Assembly: GCA_022825825.1 (NCBI GenBank)
Contig: JAJDWA010000034.1
Span: forward strand, 1 to 64,000
Length of the DNA: 64,000 bases
Source: Candidatus Poribacteria bacterium
GTDB taxonomy: Bacteria > Poribacteria > WGA-4E > WGA-3G
Direction: 5' to 3'
This document shows, piece by piece, positions 44,130-52,650 of this stretch; the stretch's first letter is position 1, and each line of letters starts with the position of its first letter. A program made the position numbers and the translations under genes. The notes below the pieces were generated by a model, which worked only from the letters and a program-made list of their open reading frames with translations, was not told the DNA's origin and searched no databases.

Positions 44130-46049
44130 CTAATCCGCTACTTTCCACAACCCTTGACCCAATTTCGCTCCAAGAAGTACACCGATAAACGTATACGCGA
44201 ACCCTTCAACAAAAATTCGGAGCAAAATATACCAATCTGCGAAAAAGAGGCGGTAAAATAGAATAGAGAGTTGAAAATCGACATAAACAGCAATTGCATC
44301 GCAAATACCGAGAACAAGTGCCCAGGCAAGCAAACCGCGTCTCCGAACAAGAAGTAAACCTGTTTCCAACAGGAGAACACTTGTGCCTGTATAGATAATC
44401 GTCATCGGTGTGAAAAGGCCGAACGTGACCGCGCCGAGAAGTAAACGCACTGCAGAAACAAGTAGGATAACACCGCCTTTACGATATGTTTGTGACACAT
44501 CGGAAACTTGTGGAGCATTATCACCAGGTGCACCGGAAATGTAAATTAGCAATGCAGTAAGCAGCGCATAATAAAGTGTCTCATTAACCAAACCTGTCAG
44601 AAGTACAGAAAAGGGACCGAAGATCGCACGGATGAGATTCAAAAACAGGGTCGACGGTACAACAATTGCCACAAATATTGTTGTACCGAATAGTGCGATA
44701 ACAATGAGTTGCTTGGTAGAGAAACGAACAAAGAATTGTCTATGAAACTGTAGCAACACAATAAGTCCAATGCAGCTGGCAATAACTGCTAATCCACTCA
44801 CAAATAGCGCATGTCGATTCGGAACTACGATGTGAAGCGGGCTTTTGACACTGAGGACTGTTGTACCACTTCCCCATATCTTTACCGCAATCTCACGTTC
44901 GTATTCACCACCTGCGGCAGATTGTGAATGAAAATAGATGGGCAAAGCGATAGAGGTCAGTTCTCCTCCCGGCAAACTGGCAAAACTGATACTCCGATCT
45001 GTGCCAGCGTTGACTGCATCTGGCGGTGCAAGAAAAGCCACTGCATCACCACTTCTCACATCACGATTGATTGATGAAACAACCACGTGGATAGTTTCTT
45101 CACCATGATTCTGTATACGGACTGTCTGATAGGTTACAGGAGTATATATGTCTGTCTGCTCTGTTTCCAACCAGCTGAATAAAGGCCGCGGATGATAAAT
45201 CGTATTCTCTCGCTGTCTTGAATCTGTTATGCCATTTGCATCCGTAGGCATATCAACAGTTTTAATGGAAAGATGTTCAACAATCTCAAAAAAATTTGCT
45301 ATTCGCACCTGCACCGTTGCGGTCTGTTCCCACTGTTCTCCATCTACTGACGAAAAGCGAACAACACCTGAAATTTCTTGAGTCTCCGATTGCCCCGGTG
45401 TTTCTATTGAAATTTCGGGTGTTCTCAAAACTAATTCACGATGCCAAGTTTCCGATGCAACGTTAAACACACCTGTTGTTGAAAGGTAAGTCTTCATATC
45501 CCTTGCTTCTGTCTTCCAATCGCTGGGTAAGTGCGTAACATTCAAACTTAAAGGTACGCATAACTCCAAATCAAAAGTAGCGGGAGTCTTGCCGTTTGTG
45601 ACCATGACTGTGGCACTCATCTCGCTCCCTTGCAAGATGAGTGCTTTTTGATTACTACTCAACGGATTTTGTGCGTCCGACTGCATTGCAGCACCGTACG
45701 GGATAGCAATCTCCAAGCTGCCGCTTGTATACGTACGCGGTGCAGCCACCGTTTGCACGCTAACATGCTCTGTAGACGAGGTTGCCTCAAATCTATACGT
45801 TTCCCCTTCCTGCCACTCGAAATAAAGCGACTCTATCTGTCGTGGTGGCACAGGGAAATTAAGTTGTGAGACCATTGTTCCATCGGGATTATAAGCAGTA
45901 ACTTGCTTAATCGGCGCTTCGTTCGCAAACTGCACTTTAGCACCAAGCGGAAAGAAGGTAATCTGCCATGATAATGTATCCTCTTCTGCTTCAGGTGTAC
46001 AACCGATGAAAAGTATGGGTAAAAAAAACAAAAATCCCCATTTTCCCAT
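44130..46049 (-). CDS. Lipoprotein-type N-terminus with multi-pass membrane domain, possible ECF S-component-like
   Basis: A 639-residue protein. The N-terminus ends in a lipobox-like FIGC with Cys17, followed by about 400 residues of beta-rich, probably extracytoplasmic domains. From about 420 come seven or so membrane helices, including LLLGAVTFGLFTPMTIIYTG and the last, FVEGFAYTFIGVLLGAKLGQ, which resembles the C-terminal part of ECF-transporter substrate-binding (S) components. Placed in the riboswitch group it could be a membrane step of corrinoid uptake. ECF similarity is judged by eye and is weak; a different permease family is possible. Confidence 0.6.
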   Translation of the reverse strand: MGKWGFLFFLPILFIGCTPEAEEDTLSWQITFFPLGAKVQFANEAPIKQVTAYNPDGTMVSQLNFPVPPRQIESLYFEWQEGETYRFEATSSTEHVSVQTVAAPRTYTSGSLEIAIPYGAAMQSDAQNPLSSNQKALILQGSEMSATVMVTNGKTPATFDLELCVPLSLNVTHLPSDWKTEARDMKTYLSTTGVFNVASETWHRELVLRTPEISIETPGQSETQEISGVVRFSSVDGEQWEQTATVQVRIANFFEIVEHLSIKTVDMPTDANGITDSRQRENTIYHPRPLFSWLETEQTDIYTPVTYQTVRIQNHGEETIHVVVSSINRDVRSGDAVAFLAPPDAVNAGTDRSISFASLPGGELTSIALPIYFHSQSAAGGEYEREIAVKIWGSGTTVLSVKSPLHIVVPNRHALFVSGLAVIASCIGLIVLLQFHRQFFVRFSTKQLIVIALFGTTIFVAIVVPSTLFLNLIRAIFGPFSVLLTGLVNETLYYALLTALLIYISGAPGDNAPQVSDVSQTYRKGGVILLVSAVRLLLGAVTFGLFTPMTIIYTGTSVLLLETGLLLVRRRGLLAWALVLGICDAIAVYVDFQLSILFYRLFFADWYILLRIFVEGFAYTFIGVLLGAKLGQGLWKVAD

Positions 46050-46389
46050 AACAAAAACCTTCTCATGTCGGATTTGATAGATCTTTGTAGGCGCGCTTGT
46101 ATGAAGATTAATTTATTAATTCGGTCCTTTTCTGTCAGCACAAGGCAGGTATACCCGCTGCTGGCGAGGCGGGGAATGCCTAAAGCAGCATGCGCCAAAT
46201 CAAGAAATCAACGGTATGAACGCCTGTTGGCGTTCCCCGGGTATGAATGCCTGTTGGCATTCCCCGTCCGGCATGTTCCATGATTCATACCGTTGATTTC
46301 TTCCTACCCTCGCCAAAAGACCGATTTATTTTCTTAAACTTCATATAAGCGCGCCCTCTTTCTGTAGGAGCAACCCGTACTCCTCATCC
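46050..46389. other. Intergenic region with structured repeat
   Basis: A 340-bp gap within the riboswitch-headed group. It contains the interspersed repeat at 46171-46302 and no convincing gene. The strong palindromes here could weaken transcription between the propeller gene and the lipoprotein gene, so the latter may have its own promoter; none is obvious. Confidence 0.6.
46171..46302. repeat. Interspersed hairpin repeat, copy 2
   Basis: Starts GGGGAATGCCTAAAG and ends with the same 22-base block as copy 1. A perfect 19-base inverted repeat, AAGAAATCAACGGTATGAA at 46202-46220 and its complement at 46284-46302, encloses two tandem hairpins that spell CGCCTGTTGGCG and TGCCTGTTGGCA, each followed by TTCCCCG. 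The two hairpins look like a duplication of one unit with compensating base changes, a hint that the RNA or cruciform structure is selected. Confidence 0.75.
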
Positions 46390-47688
46390 TTAGAAGTACT
46401 GAGCAACACTTATCAAGTCAAGGATGTTAACCAGACCATCCCCGTTAACATCGCCAATTATTCCGGGTCCACTTTGACCGAAATTCTGACTGACAATCAC
46501 AAGATCTGTTATGTCAACAAATCCATCGTCGTTAACATCTTCATTACGCGACACGATTCGTGCCAGTGCTACCTTATCGGTGCCGTGCCCAAGTTGGTAT
46601 GTTTTTATGAGTGTTTCGTCTGGCCCCATGACAAGCATAGTAGAGAATCCATCGCCTGCCCAATTAGGTTTGGTGATATACAGATTTCCATCCGGCCCGA
46701 AAACCATTCCAGAACCACCACCGAACTCGGCGAGTCTGTCACTTTTGTCTCGAATCCATTTTTGCGTTGGCAAATCGTAGATCAATAGACCACGGTTTGC
46801 CCAGCCTCCTTGAATAAACAACTGTTTCTGTGAATTGATTGCAAAAGACCCAGGTGTCATCTTAAGGTCAACCGTTTTGATGATTTTATCGGTAGTCGCA
46901 TCAATTAGAACCAATTTTCCAGAAATCAGTCCGTAATCACCCGTTGTCTTTACAATAACAGTGGAGTCACCATCGTTGAGAATTCCCCCCGCATTGATAG
47001 GCATAGGTATAGAACTCAGCACCGAGTCTGTCTGCGTATCTATAACAGTGACACTGCTTTGGTGGTAGATAGATTTACCTGCTGCCGCATCCCACTCCCA
47101 AGCGGGATTGGTCACATAAGCTTTTCCGTTGAGAACCGTGATGCCGGTCGTTTTGTTGAGAGAGGCATCCGTAATAATTTTGGTCACACTGCGACTGCCA
47201 ATGTCAACAACATGCACCTGATGGACATTATCACAGGTAACATACATTTTATTCGAGTTGATAAGTGCAAGACTTTGTGGATAAGCGCCGGATTGAATCG
47301 GAATAACATCAACAATTTCCTGCCGTTCCAAATTGATCATTAAGATACTGTCGGAAAACATACCTGAAAGCCAATCGAAACGCGATACGTATGCGATATG
47401 TCCATGAATCAGAATATCACTTGGAACATCGCCAATAGTAATGACTTCTGCGTCAACGGCCCGTTTCAGATTTGGTTCATCAAGATCGATAATTGAAAGG
47501 GAAGAGATAACATTTAAGTCGGCATTATCCAACGCATTCACAACAACAGCAAGATTTTGGACATCTGTTTGTGCAAAAGTGAAACTAATAAGGAAAGTGA
47601 AAAGCATCGCACTGATAAGCAGGAGCGAATGCAGTTTGTAATTTGAGTGGAACGAAAAAAGTCGCCTAAAGAAAAAAACTTTGTTCAT
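46390..47688 (-). CDS. Secreted YncE/BtuG-like beta-propeller with C-terminal type I dockerin
   Basis: A 432-residue exported protein starting at the ATG at 47688, with ACGGAGG upstream; in-frame codons further up are not needed. After a signal peptide the body is a seven-bladed-like propeller (LAVVVNALDNADLNVISSLS, GKLVLIDATTDKIIKTVDL, GSGMVFGPDGNLYITKPNW). The last 60 residues are a dockerin with two calcium-loop repeats, DVNDDGFVDITDL and DVNGDGLVNILDL, that would dock to a cohesin. In Bacteroides the propeller BtuG captures cobalamin next to BtuB; the riboswitch upstream of this gene suggests the same use. A cohesin partner is not in this window. Confidence 0.85.
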   Translation of the reverse strand: MNKVFFFRRLFSFHSNYKLHSLLLISAMLFTFLISFTFAQTDVQNLAVVVNALDNADLNVISSLSIIDLDEPNLKRAVDAEVITIGDVPSDILIHGHIAYVSRFDWLSGMFSDSILMINLERQEIVDVIPIQSGAYPQSLALINSNKMYVTCDNVHQVHVVDIGSRSVTKIITDASLNKTTGITVLNGKAYVTNPAWEWDAAAGKSIYHQSSVTVIDTQTDSVLSSIPMPINAGGILNDGDSTVIVKTTGDYGLISGKLVLIDATTDKIIKTVDLKMTPGSFAINSQKQLFIQGGWANRGLLIYDLPTQKWIRDKSDRLAEFGGGSGMVFGPDGNLYITKPNWAGDGFSTMLVMGPDETLIKTYQLGHGTDKVALARIVSRNEDVNDDGFVDITDLVIVSQNFGQSGPGIIGDVNGDGLVNILDLISVAQYF

Positions 47689-47715
47689 TAATACCTCCGT
47701 AATGAAACAAGAAAC

Positions 47716-47741
47716 CCCTACTTTCATTGGAAAGAAGGGGA
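47716..47741 (-). other. Hairpin in the leader between riboswitch and start codon
   Basis: Imperfect stem with arms CCCCTACTTTC and GAAAGAAGGGG about 30 bases before the start codon of the dockerin propeller gene. On the minus strand it is followed by a T-rich run (GTTTCTTGTTTC), so it may be part of the riboswitch's expression platform. Assignment as terminator or sequestering hairpin is not settled. Confidence 0.4.
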
Positions 47742-47882
47742 AAGGCGACACTTCGTAAAATCTGATCCTGTGGTTCTGTGTAAGATTGAATACTTATTAG
47801 GACTATGTGTATTCTATATGTGACAGGATACTGCTGCGCTCTGTTCCACCGCTTTCCCGCGAAAGCAGATGCGTGAAACACG

Positions 47883-48090
47883 ACTCAGGCAGGTCTCCTG
47901 ACTTCCGATTTCTTTGTATAGTTTGCAGGGCAAAACCTGCTTCTACCAAAGTCCGCTGCACCTTCCCATCAACCTTTGACAGTGGTCTCCCAGCGGAAAC
48001 TCCTCAACTGAGGAATTAATCATTCACAGTGGCGGGGCCGTGGCGGATTCTCACCGCGCTTCCCTATTCTCCGTACTTCGGCACCTGAAC
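47883..48090 (-). promoter_or_regulatory. Cobalamin riboswitch
   Basis: On the minus strand the landmarks of the adenosylcobalamin riboswitch occur in order: GGTGCC at the 5' end (about 48080), GGGAA and GGTGAGAATCC, GCC...CCCGCCACTGTGA, and near the 3' end the B12 box GGAAGTCAGGAGACCTGCC. Length, about 208 bases, is normal. It is about 195 bases upstream of the dockerin-propeller gene in the same direction, so high cobalamin should lower expression of that gene and perhaps of the downstream group. The divergent NHL gene on the plus strand is not in the right orientation to be controlled by it. Confidence 0.95.
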
Positions 48091-48222
48091 CGTTCATTTA
48101 TTCAATTATATTCATATTATATCATATTGCTCTATTTTTTGCAAATTTATTTTCATTCATTTAACTCTTGACATCAGGACAAATAACTGATATTATGTAA
48201 CAAAAACGGAATAAGGCTAAGC

Positions 48223-50259
48223 ATGAAAAAAAATACCACCATATCTTTTCAATTTTTCGTCCGACTTTTTCTCACAATTACACTCCTTTTTCAAAGCGCA
48301 ATTTTACATCCTGTTTTCGCAGTGGACTTTATCAAATTAGAACATGAATTTTCAGGTAAAGGTTCGTCTCAAGGGGCATTTAGCAAAGATATTCACCTTG
48401 CATTTAAACAGAATATCTATGTCAGTGATACAGAAAACCGTCTAATTCAGAAACTTTCACCGACAGGAGAATTTCTCGGACAAATCCCTGCAAACCCAGA
48501 GTTTCCGGAAAATATCTTACGGAAACCGGGCCACCTCGCGGTAGATGAAATTGGCAATATTTATGTTGCCGATGTAACTGCACACCATATCGCTGAAACT
48601 GCCGACCCGAAAATATACATTTTTGCACCATGCGTCCATAAATTCAGCCCTACAGGTGAGTTATTAGACACCTATTTTGTGGACCCTGTAGACGAACGTC
48701 CCGGTGTAGTTTTACCTGCAAAACTTATCATAGATGAGAATGGTAAATCGGCATTCGGAATCCAACCCACCGGACACGATCGCGCACTTCGCATCGCTGT
48801 CAACGCGCAAAACCAACTCTATGTCTTGGACGCAAAACGCGGACGTATTCATAAGTTTACTGCCGATGGCGAAAAACTTCTTACTTTCGGTAGGTACGGG
48901 GCAGGCGATGGAGAATTTGATAGGGATGCTGCTGATATTGCAGTTGATGCTCGCGGAAACATTTTTGTTGCAGATACAGGTAATCATCGCGTTGTTAAAT
49001 TTGATGGTAATGGAAATTTTATCCGTAGTTTCGGCAGAAAAGGTCGAGACAACGGTGAGTTTGTTCGACCGATGGCACTTGTCACACTGCCGACAGGTGA
49101 GATTTTAGTCAAGGATGCAAGTCGATTCCGTAGGAAAGTCGGCGGACTGCCGGAAGTTATCGCCCTTTCACCGACATTAACGCAGCTCACTGAAAGCACA
49201 CCCGGTCAAGCGGACCTTGCGAATACGATTAAGAATGCAACGCGTCCACAATACGGTCCGTTTGCACAAAACCCTATAACAGCAGTTGACACAGCGTCTC
49301 TGAACCGTCGTTTGCGGTTGCTTGAAGAAGCGGAATATCGCCGATATTATGACGATGACTATGGTGATGATGAAAATGACAAAGAACTTGCTGAAGAGCT
49401 TAAAAGGACAGACATACGTCTGACACTGTTTCATAACGTCATTTCACGCATCCAGAAATTTGACAACAACGGCAGATATGTTGGGCGGATTATTTATGAA
49501 ACAGATCAGTTGAGTGAGGAGAAGCACGACTTGACTTTTCTTGATTTTGACCCGTCAGGCTATCTCTACCTGCGAGACACCAGTGATTTTACCATTGCTC
49601 AGTATTCTGTAACAGGGTTTACCGTGAAACCTGCCCACATGAACGGCTTTTATAGTGCACGCGTCGCCAATCTTAGCAACAACTATTTGGAAGATTATGA
49701 GGATATTGACGTCTCAACCGACGTTGAAGATAAACTCAATCAGTTGGAACTCAAAAATCTATTCGGATGGACATATAGCCTCTCTGAACGGTGGCATTTA
49801 ACGTTCCTTGATGAATTGACATATAGCGAACAGGATGAACGATATACTACCCCTGCCAAAATAGAGGATAGTTTTGATTTTGAGACACAGGCGTTAGAGA
49901 ATGCACTCGCTGTAAATCTAAAGTATATCACCAACCCGAATCCGTATCGGTATAAAGAGTTGAATTTATCCGTTGGACGTATTGATGGCACCTCTGATCT
50001 GACGCAGGACGCGCTTTTTCCTGATCTAAATAAACAACACAGGATTGATACGGGTGATGCAAACGCAACGGTTATTGAGCTTAATTGGGATATTTGGTCA
50101 CGTACAAATCTATGGCTGCGCTACGCTGATCTCAATCCCGCAGAGACAAGTCGCAATTTTATCCGTAGGTTCTACGATGTTTCGGGTGATCTGTATGAAG
50201 TTTTCGGAAGTCGTAATCAGGCACGGCAGTTCCTCGGTGAGTTCACAATAAAGTTTTAA
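48223..50259 (+). CDS. Secreted NHL-repeat propeller with barrel-like C-terminus
   Basis: A 678-residue exported protein. A signal peptide of about 34 residues is followed by six-bladed NHL repeats, clearest as NIYVADVTAHH near 110 and NIFVADTGNHRVVKFDGNGN near 245. An acidic segment with DDDYGDDENDKELAEE near 380 joins further propeller-like text. Residues from about 500 switch to alternating aromatic/hydrophobic strands (FGWTYSLSERWHLTFLDELT, IELNWDIWSRTNLWLRYADL) and end FLGEFTIKF, with the final phenylalanine of outer-membrane beta-barrels. If so it anchors a propeller outside the cell. The barrel reading is an inference from strand pattern. Confidence 0.72.
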   Translation: MKKNTTISFQFFVRLFLTITLLFQSAILHPVFAVDFIKLEHEFSGKGSSQGAFSKDIHLAFKQNIYVSDTENRLIQKLSPTGEFLGQIPANPEFPENILRKPGHLAVDEIGNIYVADVTAHHIAETADPKIYIFAPCVHKFSPTGELLDTYFVDPVDERPGVVLPAKLIIDENGKSAFGIQPTGHDRALRIAVNAQNQLYVLDAKRGRIHKFTADGEKLLTFGRYGAGDGEFDRDAADIAVDARGNIFVADTGNHRVVKFDGNGNFIRSFGRKGRDNGEFVRPMALVTLPTGEILVKDASRFRRKVGGLPEVIALSPTLTQLTESTPGQADLANTIKNATRPQYGPFAQNPITAVDTASLNRRLRLLEEAEYRRYYDDDYGDDENDKELAEELKRTDIRLTLFHNVISRIQKFDNNGRYVGRIIYETDQLSEEKHDLTFLDFDPSGYLYLRDTSDFTIAQYSVTGFTVKPAHMNGFYSARVANLSNNYLEDYEDIDVSTDVEDKLNQLELKNLFGWTYSLSERWHLTFLDELTYSEQDERYTTPAKIEDSFDFETQALENALAVNLKYITNPNPYRYKELNLSVGRIDGTSDLTQDALFPDLNKQHRIDTGDANATVIELNWDIWSRTNLWLRYADLNPAETSRNFIRRFYDVSGDLYEVFGSRNQARQFLGEFTIKF

Positions 50260-50261
50260 GT

Positions 50262-50363
50262 TATGGTGAAATATACAGATAAGTTAATACTTTCTCCCTC
50301 GGTAGGCGAGGTTTCCTAACCTCGCCGATCAACAGTGTATCAATAATTTTAAAATCTACTATA
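50262..50363. mobile_element. MITE-like element (GGTTAGGAAACC core family), copy 4, opposite orientation
   Basis: Fills the whole gap between the NHL gene stop and the acetyltransferase start. Ends are TATGGTGAAATA on the left and, complemented, TATAGTAGATTTT on the right. The hairpin GGCGAGGTTTCCTAACCTCGCC is in the opposite orientation to copies 1-3, and CGGTAGG precedes it. The acetyltransferase ATG lies two bases past the element, so the element must supply its leader. Confidence 0.7.
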
Positions 50364-50364
50364 A

Positions 50365-51342
50365 ATGGAATTCCGATCACTTTATCCTGAAGAATTAGAG
50401 GTATGGCTTGACCATGTCACACACGTCTTTTCGGCAAGTCGTCAATACTTTTCTAACCATTGGCACAACGATCCGTGGAAAGATGTGGAGGGTATTCGCG
50501 TCGCTGTTGATGACGGCACAATTGTTAGCACTGTGCGTGTTTTTATCCGTAAGATGTACTTTCACGGTGAACCTATTTCTGTTGGCGGCATCGGTGAAGT
50601 TAGCACCCGTCCGGAATACCGCAAGCGTGGACTTGCAACGCAACTCCTTAAAGATTCAATTCAGTTTATGGAAGACCGTCAAATCGCTATCTCTATGCTC
50701 CACGGAAGCCAACGTATCTATTCGGTAGAGGGATGGGAAAGTGTGCCACGTTACTATGCCAAGAAAATCCTTATCGGTAGAAAACAGCAGGCATGGCATA
50801 TCCGCCCAGTCAATTTTCAAGATAGCAACGAAGTTGCGCAGCTTGCCTCTCTCTACGATACCTATTCCCGTAAATTCAATGGCACTTTCGTCAGAGATGA
50901 TATGGCATACTGGACAGATTGGGTGAAGACCGAATCGCCGCATGCGTGGGTAGCTGAACGTGATGGTGTTGTTGAAGGTTATGTTTCTGTTAGAAGACGT
51001 GATGGAGAATTGGGTGTTAAAGAGTTCGTTGCGTCAGAGGAATTATTTGCAGAGAATGGTGCAACATCCTTTTTTGAGGTTGTGTTATCTGATATAATCA
51101 CGCAGATGGATAAAGAGAGTCTTGAGGTGGAGTATCCTGCGCCGATTGCCGATGGATTCAATGCCCCGAAGGTTCATTCACATGGAAGTACGATGTATCG
51201 TGTTATTCAACCCGCAGCGTTTCCCTCCAAAATAAGGCGAGAACTTTCTGATGCGCTCCCGGCCCTCCTCCATAGTCAATCGGAAGCGTTAACACAAGAT
51301 ATCCAGTCACATCACATCTTTTGGCCGACTGATGGGTTTTAG
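50365..51342 (+). CDS. GNAT acetyltransferase, Eis-like
   Basis: A 325-residue protein with a GNAT N-acetyltransferase domain: the acetyl-CoA loop is in VGGIGEVSTRPEYRKRGLAT near 78-97, followed by LLKDSIQFMEDRQIAISMLHG. The length and a second half (ending FPSKIRRELSDALPALLH) fit enhanced-intracellular-survival-type (Eis) proteins with two GNAT-like domains and a sterol-carrier-like tail, shorter than mycobacterial Eis. Substrate unknown. The start codon abuts the MITE-like element, with no recognisable Shine-Dalgarno. Confidence 0.85.
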   Translation: MEFRSLYPEELEVWLDHVTHVFSASRQYFSNHWHNDPWKDVEGIRVAVDDGTIVSTVRVFIRKMYFHGEPISVGGIGEVSTRPEYRKRGLATQLLKDSIQFMEDRQIAISMLHGSQRIYSVEGWESVPRYYAKKILIGRKQQAWHIRPVNFQDSNEVAQLASLYDTYSRKFNGTFVRDDMAYWTDWVKTESPHAWVAERDGVVEGYVSVRRRDGELGVKEFVASEELFAENGATSFFEVVLSDIITQMDKESLEVEYPAPIADGFNAPKVHSHGSTMYRVIQPAAFPSKIRRELSDALPALLHSQSEALTQDIQSHHIFWPTDGF

Positions 51343-51350
51343 TTCAGGAC

Positions 51351-51430
51351 TTACGCAATTTGGGCTATACACGGTAGGAGCTGTTTAAATCCGGGACGGT
51401 TAGGAAACCGCACCTAAGGGGTTGTTTATA
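51351..51430. repeat. Degenerate repeat remnant with MITE end and GGTTAGGAAACC core
   Basis: Contains AGGACTTACGCA (as in the 9590 element) followed about 30 bases later by GGACGGTTAGGAAACCGCACCTAAGG. The second end is missing or not recognisable. It looks like a decayed or truncated element between the acetyltransferase and the VOC gene. Confidence 0.5.
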
Positions 51431-51453
51431 TTTTTTAATCACGGAGAATTTTG

Positions 51454-51849
51454 ATGTCAAAAAACTTAACACTTGAGCGAATCTATCCATTTTTCATTGT
51501 TGATAACCTCGCTGAGTCAATAGACTTCTACAATCAAAAACTGGGTTTTCAGACAGATTTACTTGTCCCTGAAGACGATCCGTTTTTTGGCATCGTGTGT
51601 CGTGATAATGTGCGGATACTTCTCAAACAGATTACTGAATATATCCATCCAGTGCCAAACCACACCCGGCATGCGTGGGCACGCTGGGATGCTTTTATTC
51701 TTACTTCTGATCCGGACGCGCTCTTTGCGGAGTATCAATCTCGTGGATTAGCATTTCATGAACCGCTTTCGGATACTGATGACGGTTTACGTGCTTTTGA
51801 ACTGAAGGATCATGACGGTTATGTTTTGTGTTTTGCACAGCCGCTATGA
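51454..51849 (+). CDS. VOC-family protein, bleomycin-resistance/glyoxalase type
   Basis: A 131-residue protein starting at the ATG at 51454 (ACGGAGA six bases upstream). Two half-domains open IYPFFIVDNLAESIDFYNQKLGF and close ELKDHDGYVLCFAQPL. The HDGYVLCF text is typical of bleomycin-resistance-type VOC proteins, which bind small ligands or lack catalysis. No partner gene indicates a substrate. Confidence 0.85.
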   Translation: MSKNLTLERIYPFFIVDNLAESIDFYNQKLGFQTDLLVPEDDPFFGIVCRDNVRILLKQITEYIHPVPNHTRHAWARWDAFILTSDPDALFAEYQSRGLAFHEPLSDTDDGLRAFELKDHDGYVLCFAQPL

Positions 51850-51888
51850 AGTTTCAATGTTGTGTTTAAATTATTTTTCACACTATTG

Positions 51889-52644
51889 CTATTCTATATA
51901 ATTGAGTTCTTGAAGCCTTTTCTCTATAGTAATGCTAAGTTCCTCTTTTCCTTGTTCTCTTGTCAGTTGCAATGCTTTTTGAAAATCCACCTTTGCACCT
52001 GTAAAGTCATTTAAATCAGACTTCGCTTCGCCTCGACTTGCGTGAATACTTGCATAATGAGGGTTTATACGAATTGCCAAGTTGTATGCAGAAATAGCTT
52101 TTTTTAACTCGCCGCCCTTCCAAAGCAGACAACCGATCGAAAAGAAAACGATGACGAAATCTGTATCAATTTGTCCTGATATTGTAGTAGTCGCATCACT
52201 GTTTTCACCTGTAGCCTCAACAGTGACATCTTCTGTGAGTTCTGGAAAAAGGGTATCTAACTTTGGAAAGTGTTGATCCTCATACATCTTAATAAGTATA
52301 CCAACTAAGGTCATTGTGGCAGACAAGGGGTGATTTTCGTCCTCACCAACACTATAGATTAAATCGTTTAGGACACCTAAAAGTTGTTGGTACTCGGTTT
52401 CCGTTATTACAGCACGACTCAGGTCTTCGTTCCGATTCACGATACCAGCGAATAGGTCTAATAAACTTATGAGCCATTGTATAGCACTTTCCGGATGAGG
52501 CGTAACATCAATAAGTTCCTTAGTGAGAGGTTGCTTAGACGCGAGGAACGCCTGATTTGGAGAGGCGTGTACGCTTAAGACCGGTGGTCCAAAAGGTGTA
52601 AATGTTGACAATATATCTTTCGGAATTGGCATTCCAGTTAACAT
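51889..52644 (-). CDS. HigA-like domain protein with TPR region in place of the HTH
   Basis: A 251-residue protein that follows the HigB toxin gene by six bases. Residues 80-140 (ITETEYQQLLGVLNDLIYSVGEDENHPLS... IKMYEDQHFPKLD) match the N-terminal segment of COG5499 HigA antitoxins. The DNA-binding helix-turn-helix that should follow is absent. Instead residues 160-245 form tetratricopeptide repeats (DTDFVIVFFSIGCLLWKGGELKKAISAYNLAIRINP, ASIHASRGEAKSDLNDFTGAKVDFQKAL). The N-terminal 75 residues have no recognised motif. It is probably the antitoxin for HigB, with TPRs taking over dimerisation or partner binding. Confidence 0.78.
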   Translation of the reverse strand: MLTGMPIPKDILSTFTPFGPPVLSVHASPNQAFLASKQPLTKELIDVTPHPESAIQWLISLLDLFAGIVNRNEDLSRAVITETEYQQLLGVLNDLIYSVGEDENHPLSATMTLVGILIKMYEDQHFPKLDTLFPELTEDVTVEATGENSDATTTISGQIDTDFVIVFFSIGCLLWKGGELKKAISAYNLAIRINPHYASIHASRGEAKSDLNDFTGAKVDFQKALQLTREQGKEELSITIEKRLQELNYIE

Positions 52645-52650
52645 CGTTTG

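Noticed and set aside
47883-48090. Riboswitch controlling the NHL gene at 48223
   Set aside because: The riboswitch is on the minus strand and the NHL gene on the plus strand, so it cannot be in that transcript.
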